This document shows, one piece after another, positions 16,650 through 24,668 of a stretch of 64,000 nucleotides of DNA. The DNA is taken from positions 4,402,001 to 4,466,000 of the forward strand of contig NZ_CP143624.1 of the NCBI RefSeq assembly GCF_050038885.1, in the 5' to 3' direction. Each line of letters opens with the position of its first letter. The first letter of the stretch is position 1. A program made the position numbers and the translations under genes. Below the pieces are notes generated by a model, which ran no database searches, had not been told where the DNA came from, and saw only the letters and a program-made list of their open reading frames with translations. The DNA is from Myxococcus flavus (GTDB taxonomy: Bacteria > Myxococcota > Myxococcia > Myxococcales > Myxococcaceae).

Positions 16650-17519
16650 ATGCGTCCCATCCTCTCCGCGCTCGTGGCGCTGGTGCTCGCCGGCTGCGGT
16701 CCCGACTTCGAGCTGCAGAGCGAAATCCGGCGCGTGCGTGTCCTGGCCATCCAGGCGGAGCCCGCCGAGCTGGTGGTGGAGCCGGACGCCTCCACGCTGC
16801 CCGGGCCCATGACGTTCAACGCGCTCGCGGTGACGCCGGACGCGCGTCCCGTCACCGTGAGCTATGCGCTGTGCCGCTTCACCGGCAACCCCTACGACGG
16901 ACGGTGCCCGGGGGAGAACGGCGTCCCGCTGCCAGGCGGCGAGCTGTCGCTCGAGGACGCGAACGTGCAGGCCGTGCTGCTGGAGGCGCTGGAGGCCGCC
17001 AACCCGGGCGGCGGCGCGACGCTGGACCCGGAGGACCCGGCGCTGCGCGCGGCGCTGGCCCAGGGCCTTCCGCTCTTCATCGGCTACGAGGCCACGGACG
17101 GCAGCGGCACGCCGGAAGGAACGGAGCGCGGCGTGCGCCGGGTGACGCTGCGGGCCACCGCCTCGCCCAACCAGAACCCGGTGGTGACGGACATCCTGTG
17201 GGAGGGCGCGCCGCTCGCAGGCTCGCTGCCGGTGGCGCGCGAGGTGACCTTCACGCCGGTGCTCGCCGAGGGCAGCGTCGAGGTGTACGAGACGGACGAG
17301 GGCCCGCGCGCGGAGCAGGTCTTCTTCAGCTGGTTCGCCACCGGCGACGGCGAGGTGAAGGAGTTCCGCTCGCAGGAGCCCGTGGAGGGCCGGCCAGGCG
17401 ACCCGACGTCGGCGTACGACACGCCCGCGGTGCCCGAGCGCGTCACCTTCTGGGTGGTGGCGCGCGATGGACGGGGCGGGGTGGGGTGGCTGAGCCGCAC
17501 CGTGGACGTGGGCCCATAG
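16650..17519 (+). CDS. Lipoprotein coupled to the TonB receptor
   Basis: 289 residues starting two bases after the receptor stop, with GGGGGAG eleven bases ahead inside the receptor gene. The signal peptide MRPILSALVALVLAGC ends in a lipobox. The mature part (VRVLAIQAEPAELVV, NPVVTDILWEGAPL, VTFWVVARDGRGGVGWLSRTV) looks like repeated Ig-like beta sandwiches. Such receptor-adjacent lipoproteins in myxobacteria often form a complex with the barrel at the cell surface, which is inference here. It ends 21 bases from the converging Hsp70-like gene. Confidence 0.75.
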   Translation: MRPILSALVALVLAGCGPDFELQSEIRRVRVLAIQAEPAELVVEPDASTLPGPMTFNALAVTPDARPVTVSYALCRFTGNPYDGRCPGENGVPLPGGELSLEDANVQAVLLEALEAANPGGGATLDPEDPALRAALAQGLPLFIGYEATDGSGTPEGTERGVRRVTLRATASPNQNPVVTDILWEGAPLAGSLPVAREVTFTPVLAEGSVEVYETDEGPRAEQVFFSWFATGDGEVKEFRSQEPVEGRPGDPTSAYDTPAVPERVTFWVVARDGRGGVGWLSRTVDVGP

Positions 17520-17540
17520 GCCCCGTCCCGGACGTCCGGC

Positions 17541-18797
17541 TCAGACGGACAGGTGCGCCGCCGCGCGCCCGAGGCCCTCGGCCACGGAGGTGAAGGCGTC
17601 CGCCGTGCGCACGCGCGCCTCGCCGAAGCGGCGCACGTAGAGCTGGCGCACCGCGGGAATCTGCGAGGAGCCGCCGGTGAGGAACACCGCGTCGATGTCC
17701 TTCGCCTCCGCGTGCTTCTCCAGCAGGCTGGCGGTGCACTGGTCCAGCTCGTCCAGCAGGGGCCGGCTGAAGGTGTCGAACTCCTCGCGGGTGATGGGCT
17801 CGTGGAGGTGGATGCGGGCCTCCTCGAAGTCCACCGTGGCCACGTCCTCCTTGGACAGGCGCACCTTGGCCGCCTCGATGGCGCGGAAGAGGCGGTAGCC
17901 CAGGTTGTCCATGACCAGGTCGTACAGGGCCTGGATTTCGGCCTTGCGGTCGCTGGTGTCGAGCATGGTCTCCAGCAGCTCCTGGGTGGACTTCTCCCGG
18001 ATGAAGGACATCTCGTGCCAGGTGAGCAGCTTGGCCAGGATGTGCTGGGGAATGGGCAGCCGCTTGTCGCTGAAGCCGCGCACCCGGTAGGTGGAGCCGG
18101 CGCCGAAGCGGGGCAGCAGCTTGTGGCGCATGATTTCGGCGTCGAAGCGGTCACCGCCGATGCGCACGCCCGTGGAGCCCACCACGTCCTGGCGCCGGTC
18201 CGGGTTGCCCCGGCGGCTGGGGCCCAGGCGCATGAGGGTGAGGTCGGTGGTGCCGGCGCCGAAGTCCGCCACCAGCACGAGCTCGTCGCGGGTGAGCTGG
18301 GCCTCGTAGGCGAGCGCGGCGGCGATGGGCTCGATGAGGAACTGGACGTGCTGGAAGCCCGCGAGCTGGGCGGCGCGCAAGAGGCGCTGCTGGGCCAGGG
18401 CATCCGCCTCCGGGTCCGGCGTGAAGACGGCGGGACGGCCGAGCACCACGGCCTCGGGCGCGCCGCCCATGGTGCCCGCGGCGGCGTCCCGCACGCGCCG
18501 CAGCAGCACGGCCACCAGCTCTTCGATGGTGTACGTGCGCCCCTTCACCTGGGTGGCGCGGAAGGAGGTGGAGTGGAGGAAGGACTTCACGGACTGGATG
18601 AAGCGCCCGGTGTTGTCTTCCAGGTACCGGTGGATGGCGTCCGCGCCGGCGTAGATGTTCTGCTCGTCGTCCGGGAAGAAGAGGACGGAGCGGAAGAGGC
18701 GCGCCTCCTGGGTATGGGGTTGCAGGGACAGCACCGTGCCGTCGGGCAGGGCCGCGGCGGTGTTGCTGGTTCCGAAATCGAGTCCGCACGCACGCAT
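17541..18797 (-). CDS. Hsp70-family ATPase, YegD-like
   Basis: 418 residues starting MRACGLDFGTSNTAAAL at 18797; AAGGGG is ten bases upstream. The actin/Hsp70 nucleotide motifs are clear: phosphate 1 (DFGTSNT, residues 7-13), phosphate 2 (VADFGAGTTDLTLM), connect 2 (GGDRFD) and adenosine (VFLTGGSSQIP near the end). It ends after the ATPase region, without the substrate-binding domain of DnaK, as in YegD. The frame continues upstream to 19391 but that part is antisense to the Gln-rich lipoprotein and is not used. The role is unknown; no DnaJ partner is nearby. Confidence 0.88.
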   Translation of the reverse strand: MRACGLDFGTSNTAAALPDGTVLSLQPHTQEARLFRSVLFFPDDEQNIYAGADAIHRYLEDNTGRFIQSVKSFLHSTSFRATQVKGRTYTIEELVAVLLRRVRDAAAGTMGGAPEAVVLGRPAVFTPDPEADALAQQRLLRAAQLAGFQHVQFLIEPIAAALAYEAQLTRDELVLVADFGAGTTDLTLMRLGPSRRGNPDRRQDVVGSTGVRIGGDRFDAEIMRHKLLPRFGAGSTYRVRGFSDKRLPIPQHILAKLLTWHEMSFIREKSTQELLETMLDTSDRKAEIQALYDLVMDNLGYRLFRAIEAAKVRLSKEDVATVDFEEARIHLHEPITREEFDTFSRPLLDELDQCTASLLEKHAEAKDIDAVFLTGGSSQIPAVRQLYVRRFGEARVRTADAFTSVAEGLGRAAAHLSV

Positions 18798-18965
18798 GGG
18801 GGGGCGCCCCTTATCGCCAAAGCCCGCCCATGGATAGCGCTTCGTGCACCAACGACCGGAGGTGGGCGGCCTGGGAGGCGGACGCCTGGAGCGGACACGG
18901 GTTGGCGCAAGGCGGCCGCTCGCCATCTTTCCCCTGTCACATGAATGACGATGGGAGGCTTCCAC

Positions 18966-19790
18966 ATGAGATTCCAGGCGGGGTGGTTGATGGCGGGCGC
19001 CGCGGCGCTGGCGCTGGGCACGGCGTGCCAGGAGCGCGACCGCGGTACGCAGGAACAGGCAAGCGGGCAGTCCACCGCGAATGACCAGGTCTCGCAGGCG
19101 CAGCAGCGCTCGGAGGATGCGTTCGACGCCGCCCGCCGGGCCCAGGAGCAGGCGAGCGACCAGCAGAAGCAGGCCGCCAGCGCCCAGCAGGAGCTCCAGG
19201 ACAAGCAGCGGGAGTTCCAGGAGGCCCAGGCGAAGGCGCAGCAGACCGCACAGCAGGCGCAGCAGGCCCAGCAGAATGCCCAGCAGCAGACGCAGCAGGC
19301 CCAGCAGGAGGCGCAGCAGGCCCAGGCGGGTGCGCTGGAGGCCCAGCGCCGCCAGAGCGCGGAGCTGGCCCAGCAGGACGCGCAGGCCCAACAGCAGTCC
19401 GAGCAGCTCCGCCAGCAGTCACAGCAACCGGTGGCGGTGGCCCCGGCGCCCCAGGCGCAGCCTCAGCAGGGCGCGCAGCAGCAGGGGGCGGAGCAGCAGG
19501 TCATCGGAGAGGTCCTGAGCGCCAACGCGCAGGAGGTGCTGCTCAGCGCACAGGGAGAGCCACAGCTCCGGTTGCAGGTCTCGCCCCAGACGCAGGTGAC
19601 GGTGGACGGGCGGCAGGCGAGCGCGGGTGACATCCAGGAGGGGAGCCAGGTGCGGGCCTCGTACCGGACCGACGAGCAGAGCGGCGAGCCGCAGGCGGTG
19701 CGCATCGAGGCGACCTCGCAGGTGCAGCCCACGGCCCCGGCGGCGCCGGAGAGCGGCGAGTCCACGCCGGGCGCGCAGCCGACGCAGTGA
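18966..19790 (+). CDS. Gln/Ala-rich coiled-coil lipoprotein
   Basis: 274 residues; GGGAGG eight bases before the ATG at 18966 fixes the start. The lipobox is LGTAC (Cys at about 20). Residues about 45-160 are a low-complexity coiled coil built of QQAQQ and AQQ units, encoded by near-repetitive CAGCAGG codons at 19220-19400. A C-terminal beta domain (about 185-255, VIGEVLSANAQEVLLSAQGE, TQVTVDGRQASAGDIQEGSQ) resembles the DUF5666/OB-like fold. It likely reaches from the outer membrane across the periplasm. The repeat tract may vary in length between strains. Confidence 0.75.
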   Translation: MRFQAGWLMAGAAALALGTACQERDRGTQEQASGQSTANDQVSQAQQRSEDAFDAARRAQEQASDQQKQAASAQQELQDKQREFQEAQAKAQQTAQQAQQAQQNAQQQTQQAQQEAQQAQAGALEAQRRQSAELAQQDAQAQQQSEQLRQQSQQPVAVAPAPQAQPQQGAQQQGAEQQVIGEVLSANAQEVLLSAQGEPQLRLQVSPQTQVTVDGRQASAGDIQEGSQVRASYRTDEQSGEPQAVRIEATSQVQPTAPAAPESGESTPGAQPTQ

Positions 19791-19960
19791 CGCGCGCGAT
19801 GAAGGCGGGAGGGGGCCGGCGGCGCGCGGCACCCGGTCCTCACCGGGTGCGCTGGGAGTGAAGTATCCGGCCTCCGCGCGCGAGCGCCCGTGAATGCGTC
19901 GCCCATGCGTCGTTCGCGTTTCCAAACGGGTTGAGCCGGTGCGCGGGGCATGCTCTAGGC

Positions 19961-20662
19961 ATGCACACCATGCGCTCGGAGACACTGCTTCCTCTCATCG
20001 GTCTGCTGCTCGTTGTCCCTGTCGGGTCCGTGGAGGCCCGCCCTGTCCGCGCCGAAGCCCAGCTCTGGTACACCGTGACGGCGCAGGGCGGCATCGGGGA
20101 CCACTTCCTCTACTACCTGGAGGCCCAGCCGCGCTTCGGCAAGGACGACGCCCGCGCCATCCTCCGCGCCGCGGGCGGCGTGCGAGTCGCCCGGGACATG
20201 TCCCTGTGGCTGGGGCAGGGCTGGATTCCCCTCTGGGTCTGGGATGGCGACCCGGCCCTGCGACAGGGGGAGAGCCGACTCTTCCAGCAGTACCTCTACA
20301 CGCCCAAGCTCGGGTCGGTGAGCGGTACGCTCCGCGCGCGCCTGGAGCAGCGCTTCCTGCCCGGAACGACGGACGTCTCGCACCGGGCGCGCGTCATGCT
20401 CCGCGGGGCACATCCGGTGGCGGCCGACGGGCGGTTGTCGCTGATTGTCTGGGACGAGGTCTTCTACCACCTCAACTCGGTGGAGGGCGGACCCAGCGCG
20501 GGCTTCGACATGAACCGCGTGTTCGTGGGCGCGGGCTGGAAGTTCGGAGACCACTCCTCCGTGGAGGTGGGCTACCTCAACGTCTTCACCCGCCGGCCCT
20601 ACGCGGAGACCGAGCAGCTCATCCACACGCTCTCCATCTCCATGCCCTTCAGTTACATGTAA
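19961..20662 (+). CDS. DUF2490-like outer membrane protein
   Basis: 233 residues from MHTMRSETLLPLIG, a signal peptide cleaved near VEARP. The mature protein is made of alternating amphipathic beta strands (LWYTVTAQGGIGDHFLYYLE, LWLGQGWIPLWVWD, VFVGAGWKFGDHSSVEVGYL, LSISMPFSYM), with LEQRFLPG and an RARVMLR strand typical of DUF2490. These are predicted small barrels of unknown cargo. An in-frame ATG at 19970 is an alternative start. A low-GC inverted repeat begins at its stop codon. Confidence 0.7.
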   Translation: MHTMRSETLLPLIGLLLVVPVGSVEARPVRAEAQLWYTVTAQGGIGDHFLYYLEAQPRFGKDDARAILRAAGGVRVARDMSLWLGQGWIPLWVWDGDPALRQGESRLFQQYLYTPKLGSVSGTLRARLEQRFLPGTTDVSHRARVMLRGAHPVAADGRLSLIVWDEVFYHLNSVEGGPSAGFDMNRVFVGAGWKFGDHSSVEVGYLNVFTRRPYAETEQLIHTLSISMPFSYM

Positions 20663-20697
20663 CGGATTACGCTACAGCGTGTAGCGAATTGCGTTAC
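20659..20697 (+). terminator. Low-GC inverted repeat after the DUF2490 gene
   Basis: Two 18-base arms (20659-20676 and 20680-20697) pair at 15 positions around a three-base GCG loop; GTAACG/CGTTAC and CGCTACA/TGTAGCG are the perfect segments. The arms include the TAA stop of the upstream gene and are followed by TTGTCTGTT. It fits a rho-independent terminator, but the palindrome could also be an operator for the next gene at 20754. Confidence 0.55.
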
Positions 20698-20753
20698 TTG
20701 TCTGTTCATTCGGGATGCGATGACATGCGCGGCCTCTTTCCAAGGAGGCACAC

Positions 20754-21431
20754 TTGAAGTCTCGTTTCGTCGCCCTGTTGGCTGGCTTGTCGCTGGGGTT
20801 GTTCGCCGCTTGCGGACCCGTGGAGTCGGAGGCCGAGTTGCTCGCGGAGGGCGAGGCCGAGCTGGGCCGCTACCTCTGTGGCGACGGCATCTGTGACACC
20901 CGCAACGGGGAGAACAGCGACAACTGTCCCTGGGACTGTTCCTTGCTCTCGTTCTGCGGCGACGGCATCTGCGGCGGAAGTGAGACGCCCCGCTCGTGCC
21001 CGCAGGACTGCGGCCTCACCCTCCCTCGCTGCGGCGACGGTATCTGCAACGGCAACGAGACGCACGACAGCTGCCCGCTGGACTGCTACCCCGTCCTCAC
21101 CTGGTGTGGCGACGGCATCTGCAACGGCAATGAGACGTCCGCGAGCTGCCCGGGAGATTGCGGCGCCACCACCTGGTGCGGCGACGGTGTCTGCAACGGC
21201 TCGGAGTCGACCGCGACCTGCTTCGACGATTGTGGCTCCCACTGCGGCGACGGCGTCTGCAACGGCCTGGAGACGCCCCGCTCGTGCCGGCAGGACTGTG
21301 GCCTCATCCTCACCTTCTGCGGCGACGGCATCTGCAATGGCGGCGAGACGGCGCAGACGTGCGCCCAGGACTGCTGCACCGGGCCGCTTTGCCCCATCCT
21401 CGACCCGGACCCGGATCCGACCTGGCCGTAA
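20754..21431 (+). CDS. Lipoprotein with seven CGDGxC repeats
   Basis: 225 residues starting at TTG (20754), fixed by AGGAGG six bases earlier. The signal peptide MKSRFVALLAGLSLGLFAAC carries a lipobox. After an acidic linker come seven tandem modules of the pattern CGDG(I/V)C-x4-E-x4-CxxDC, about 21-24 residues each, from about residue 40 to 210. Each has four cysteines, presumably two disulfides, and the DG/N-E residues suggest calcium binding. The protein is probably a cell-surface filament or ligand. It is a close paralogue of the gene at 21548, which shares nearly the same signal peptide. Confidence 0.82.
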   Translation: MKSRFVALLAGLSLGLFAACGPVESEAELLAEGEAELGRYLCGDGICDTRNGENSDNCPWDCSLLSFCGDGICGGSETPRSCPQDCGLTLPRCGDGICNGNETHDSCPLDCYPVLTWCGDGICNGNETSASCPGDCGATTWCGDGVCNGSESTATCFDDCGSHCGDGVCNGLETPRSCRQDCGLILTFCGDGICNGGETAQTCAQDCCTGPLCPILDPDPDPTWP

Positions 21432-21547
21432 CACACAGGCCCGCCATGCCTGGGCATCCGCCTGGGCGTGGTGGGCGGGGTAGGGCGTTTTAGCTGATTA
21501 AACCGGCTGTGATATCACCGGGGGTCCCTCGAACCAGGAGTCCCCCG

Positions 21548-22036
21548 GTGAAGACACGTCTGGTGGTGATGTTGGCTGGGTTGTCGCTCGGTCTGTTCGC
21601 CGCGTGCGGCAACGTGGACATGGCGTCGGAGACGCTGGCGCAGGACGAAGCGTCGCTCGTGGAATGTCCCTGCGGAGGCGTGGGCCCTTGGAATTGCAAC
21701 CCGTGCGCCTACATCTGCGGTGACGGCTTCTGCGACAGCGCCAACGGTGAATCCATCCACACCTGCGCGGAGGACTGCACCCCGCTGCCCTTCTGTGGCG
21801 ACGGCCTCTGCAGCGGTGGAGAGAATCAGTGGAGCTGCCCGTCGGACTGCGGCGTCGTGACGTGGTGTGGCGACGGCCTCTGCAATGGCAGCGAGACGCA
21901 GTGGAGCTGCCCCTCGGACTGCGGAAGCCTGTCGTGTGGCGACGGCCTCTGCGACGTGCATGAGATGGGCTGGTGCGCGGACTGCGGCCCCATCTGCACG
22001 GGCCCGACGTGCCCGCAGGTGCCGCAGGACCCGTAG
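21548..22036 (+). CDS. Lipoprotein with four CGDGxC repeats, paralogue
   Basis: 162 residues from a GTG at 21548 with AGGAG eight bases upstream. The signal peptide reads MKTRLVVMLAGLSLGLFAAC, differing from the neighbour in a handful of residues, so the two arose by tandem duplication. Four CGDG(F/L)C modules follow; the last is shortened (CGDGLCDVHEMGWCADC). A short Cys-Pro-rich tail ends the protein. As with its neighbour, surface display is likely and function is unknown. Confidence 0.8.
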   Translation: MKTRLVVMLAGLSLGLFAACGNVDMASETLAQDEASLVECPCGGVGPWNCNPCAYICGDGFCDSANGESIHTCAEDCTPLPFCGDGLCSGGENQWSCPSDCGVVTWCGDGLCNGSETQWSCPSDCGSLSCGDGLCDVHEMGWCADCGPICTGPTCPQVPQDP

Positions 22037-22053
22037 TCGCTTCCCCAGGCTGG

Positions 22054-22083
22054 ACCGCGCCCCGGACTCAGGCAGGGCGCGGT
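22054..22083. terminator. Hairpin between convergent genes
   Basis: A 9-bp perfect stem (ACCGCGCCC, 22054-22062, with 22075-22083) and a 12-base loop lie in the 60-base gap between the four-repeat lipoprotein and the converging type-3-repeat protein. It may terminate both. Confidence 0.45.
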
Positions 22084-22096
22084 TCGTGCCGCCTGG

Positions 22097-23041
22097 TTAC
22101 ATCTCGATGATGAAGCGGGTGGACAGCATGGGCTCCACTCCGCTCGGTCCGCCCTTCGCGGCGCCCAGGCCCACCTGCATCCGTGCATGGTGGTTGAGCT
22201 GCACGTGCGCCTGGGGCATCACCAGCCAGTCGAACGCGAGCGCGTCGTCGAGCCGCAGGTTGGTCTCCACGCCGACGATGACCTGCTGCGCCACCGCGTA
22301 GAAGGCGCTCAGGTTGACGAGCCCCACGGCATGCACGTCACCGCTCTGCCGCGCATGGACCCCCTGCACGCCAGAGATGGAGATCAGGCTCACCCGCTCG
22401 CCGGCGCGCACCTTGCCGATGTGCAGCAGCGCCAGCTCGGTCTCCTTCTCCCGCAGCTTCGCTTCCGCCAGCACCTGGATGCCATGGGCCCAGCGGCGGT
22501 GGGGGTCGACGTGGAAGGTGAACTGCAACGCGGACTTCAGGGCCGCCACCCGCTCGTTCTCCATGGGCAGCTCGAGCTCCGCGGCCATGCCGTCGCCGAA
22601 GGCGTACTCCATCTCCGGGGCGTACTGGAGCAGCATCCCTTCACTTCGGGGCCGGAGCCGCAGCAGGGCGTTGAACTCCAGCTCGCCGCGCTCCGAGTCC
22701 AGGCCGCGCACCAGGTCGAAGACCATGGGCTCGGGGAAGGAGAGGAAGGCATCGCGGTTGGCGTCCGTGCCCGCCAGGTACTCCGTCATGTCGCTGGCGC
22801 CGTCGCCATCGGTGTCCCGCTTGTGCGGGTCCGTCTCGCCAAGGTCCACGCGGCCGTTCTGGTTCGCGTCTTCCAGGTGGTCCGGCAGGCCGTCGCAATC
22901 ACTGTCCTGTTCCGGGTCCGGGGTCGCCGTCGCCGCGCAGGCGACGGAGGAAGGCACCCAGGCACGTGCGGCTCCAGGGGCGAAGAGCAGGCTCAACAGC
23001 AGTGCGTGGACGAAGGTCGGAGGCGTGCGTGTCGAAGTCAT
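22097..23041 (-). CDS. Exported protein with thrombospondin type-3 calcium repeats
   Basis: 314 residues from the ATG at 23041 (MTSTRTPPTFVHALLLSLLF), a signal peptide ending near AARAW. An early segment (DSDCDGLPDHLEDANQNG, then DTDGDGASDMTEYLAGTD) is made of thrombospondin type-3 calcium-binding repeats. The remaining 200 residues are beta strands resembling an outer membrane transporter-like barrel (FIIEM end, MQVGLGAAKGG). A longer frame to 23083 lacks a ribosome-binding site. Function unknown; export and calcium binding are reasonable inferences. Confidence 0.75.
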   Translation of the reverse strand: MTSTRTPPTFVHALLLSLLFAPGAARAWVPSSVACAATATPDPEQDSDCDGLPDHLEDANQNGRVDLGETDPHKRDTDGDGASDMTEYLAGTDANRDAFLSFPEPMVFDLVRGLDSERGELEFNALLRLRPRSEGMLLQYAPEMEYAFGDGMAAELELPMENERVAALKSALQFTFHVDPHRRWAHGIQVLAEAKLREKETELALLHIGKVRAGERVSLISISGVQGVHARQSGDVHAVGLVNLSAFYAVAQQVIVGVETNLRLDDALAFDWLVMPQAHVQLNHHARMQVGLGAAKGGPSGVEPMLSTRFIIEM

Positions 23042-23153
23042 GCGCGGGAGTACGGGAGGCAAAGAGAGTCTTTGCCGTTTCAACCCGAACCGGTCGCGAA
23101 TGGCAATGCGTTTCGAATGCGAATGCCGTATCGAGGGACGGAGGGCGCGGGCG

Positions 23154-24050
23154 TCAGGTCAGCATGCGGCGCAGGCGCCGGGGAATCTCCTCGGTGCGCC
23201 AGCGCTGGACCTCGCGGGCAATCTCCGCCGCGCGCTTCGTGCGCTCCTCCCGGACGAGGGGCAGCAGGGCCCGGGCGGACTTGCGTTCGCGGGGCGACGA
23301 CTCCGCGGCCAGCCGCTCGAACAGCTCCAGGCGCACGTCGGCGTCATGGAGCTCGCCCAGGCCGTCCTGGAGGGGAACGAGGACCTCGAGCAGCGCGTCC
23401 AGGGTGCGGCGGAAGGCGGGCTGGAAGATTTCCAGCTCGTAGCGCAGCCGCTTCAGCTCCTTGCGCAGCTCGTGGGCGGAGGTGGCGTCACCCGCGTCCA
23501 GATAGGTGTCGATGCGCTTCTGCACGCGCCGCAGGCGCTGGCGCAGGCCGTCCCTGACGCGGCGGCCTCCGAAGCGGTGCGGGTCGTCGAGCGCGTCCAG
23601 CTTGCGCAGCAGTCGCGGCACCGTCTTGTCCACCCAGCGCTCCAGCTCGGCGTGGAGGCGGGCCTCGTGCGCCTCCAGCTCGGCCAGCCGCTTCTTGCGC
23701 AGCGACTGGATGCCGGCGCGCACCTGGGGCTTCCTGCTCGCCTTCCGGGCCACGTTCTCCAGCCACGCGGACTGGACGTGCACGTCGCGCACGCTGCCCA
23801 GCGCGTCCTGGATGCGCTTCACGTCGCGCTCCAGCTTCTTCATGCCGCCCAGCGGGCGGAAGATCTTCAGCGCCGCGCGGAGGCGCCGGGTGGCCACGCG
23901 CATGTCGTGGACGGACTCGTCGTCCACGGCGTCCTGGAAGCCGGCCTCGGGCTTGCGGACGTCCGCGAGCCGGCCCGCGAGGATGCGGCGCGCGGCGTCT
24001 CCCAGCCGGCTATCGGGGCCGAGCCCCCGGATGGGCGTGGGTTGGGCCAT
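23154..24050 (-). CDS. CHAD-domain protein (polyphosphate-binding type)
   Basis: 298 residues, all helical and rich in Arg, Lys and His. The conserved CHAD features are present: VHDMRVATRRLRAALKIFRP near residue 50 and ELRKELKRLRYELEIFQP near 195, marking two four-helix halves lined with basic residues that bind inorganic polyphosphate. Its ATG directly follows the TAG stop of the pyrophosphatase gene (TAGATG), so the two are co-translated. CHAD proteins localise to polyphosphate granules; here it may bring the pyrophosphatase there. Confidence 0.9.
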   Translation of the reverse strand: MAQPTPIRGLGPDSRLGDAARRILAGRLADVRKPEAGFQDAVDDESVHDMRVATRRLRAALKIFRPLGGMKKLERDVKRIQDALGSVRDVHVQSAWLENVARKASRKPQVRAGIQSLRKKRLAELEAHEARLHAELERWVDKTVPRLLRKLDALDDPHRFGGRRVRDGLRQRLRRVQKRIDTYLDAGDATSAHELRKELKRLRYELEIFQPAFRRTLDALLEVLVPLQDGLGELHDADVRLELFERLAAESSPRERKSARALLPLVREERTKRAAEIAREVQRWRTEEIPRRLRRMLT

Positions 24051-24581
24051 CTATTCCTCCGTGAGGGCATATTGACGCAGCATCCGCTCGGCGCCTTCGG
24101 GCCCCGCCCAGCCCAGGATGCGCGCGTCCTTGTCCTCGAAGTGCACGGTGGCGAGGAAGAAGTGCTCCAGCTCCTCGCGCTCGCGCTGTGGGAGTTGATG
24201 GATGTCCGTCAGGTGCCCCGCGCGGGACGGTGTGACGGGGACCGCGAGGATGCGGTCATTGCGCTCGCGACCGCCGCCGCGCTGCTTCTGGTCCACCTGG
24301 AGCACGCCGAGCGCGCGGCACGGCAGCACCACGCCGGGCCAGCTCGCGTCGTCCCAGTACACCATGGCATCCAGCGGGTCCCCGTCGGGGCCCTGGGTGG
24401 AGGGGATGAAGCCCCAGTCGAAGGGGTAGCGCAGCCCCCGGGTGAGGGGCCGGGAGAGCGTGAAGGCCTTCAGCGTCGTGTCGTACTTGAGCTTCACCGT
24501 GGAGCCTCGGGGAGACTCGACGATGACGTGAAAGGCGCCTTGCTTCCCTCGCAGGGGCAACCGGGTGAGGTCCGTCGCCAT
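24051..24581 (-). CDS. Family I inorganic pyrophosphatase, divergent
   Basis: 176 residues. The family signature DGDPLDAMV (three metal-binding aspartates) is intact, as are the glutamate in VIVESPRG and the WGFIPST region. Two usual active-site positions look changed: the glutamate after the first lysine reads Lys (TVKLKYD rather than KYE-like), and the lysine near ILAVPV reads Arg. It may therefore act on pyrophosphate with altered kinetics or on another phosphoanhydride. It is coupled to the CHAD gene without any gap, which points to polyphosphate or pyrophosphate metabolism. Confidence 0.82.
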   Translation of the reverse strand: MATDLTRLPLRGKQGAFHVIVESPRGSTVKLKYDTTLKAFTLSRPLTRGLRYPFDWGFIPSTQGPDGDPLDAMVYWDDASWPGVVLPCRALGVLQVDQKQRGGGRERNDRILAVPVTPSRAGHLTDIHQLPQREREELEHFFLATVHFEDKDARILGWAGPEGAERMLRQYALTEE

Positions 24582-24668
24582 AGACCGTCAAGGTTGGGCC
24601 TGCCCTGGCATCCGGCAAGCGTGTCATGGCGGAAGCTTTGTCTCCTCAACCCTTCGGGCTGGGGGCAG

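Noticed and set aside
20875..21375. Possible CRISPR or non-coding repeat in the CGDGxC region
   Set aside because: The regular unit encodes Cys-rich modules in one frame; third-position changes between units show selection on protein.
21439..21476. Eight-bp inverted repeat after the seven-repeat lipoprotein gene as terminator
   Set aside because: The stem is short, has a mismatch and a 22-base loop, so it is not distinguishable from chance in this GC-rich sequence.
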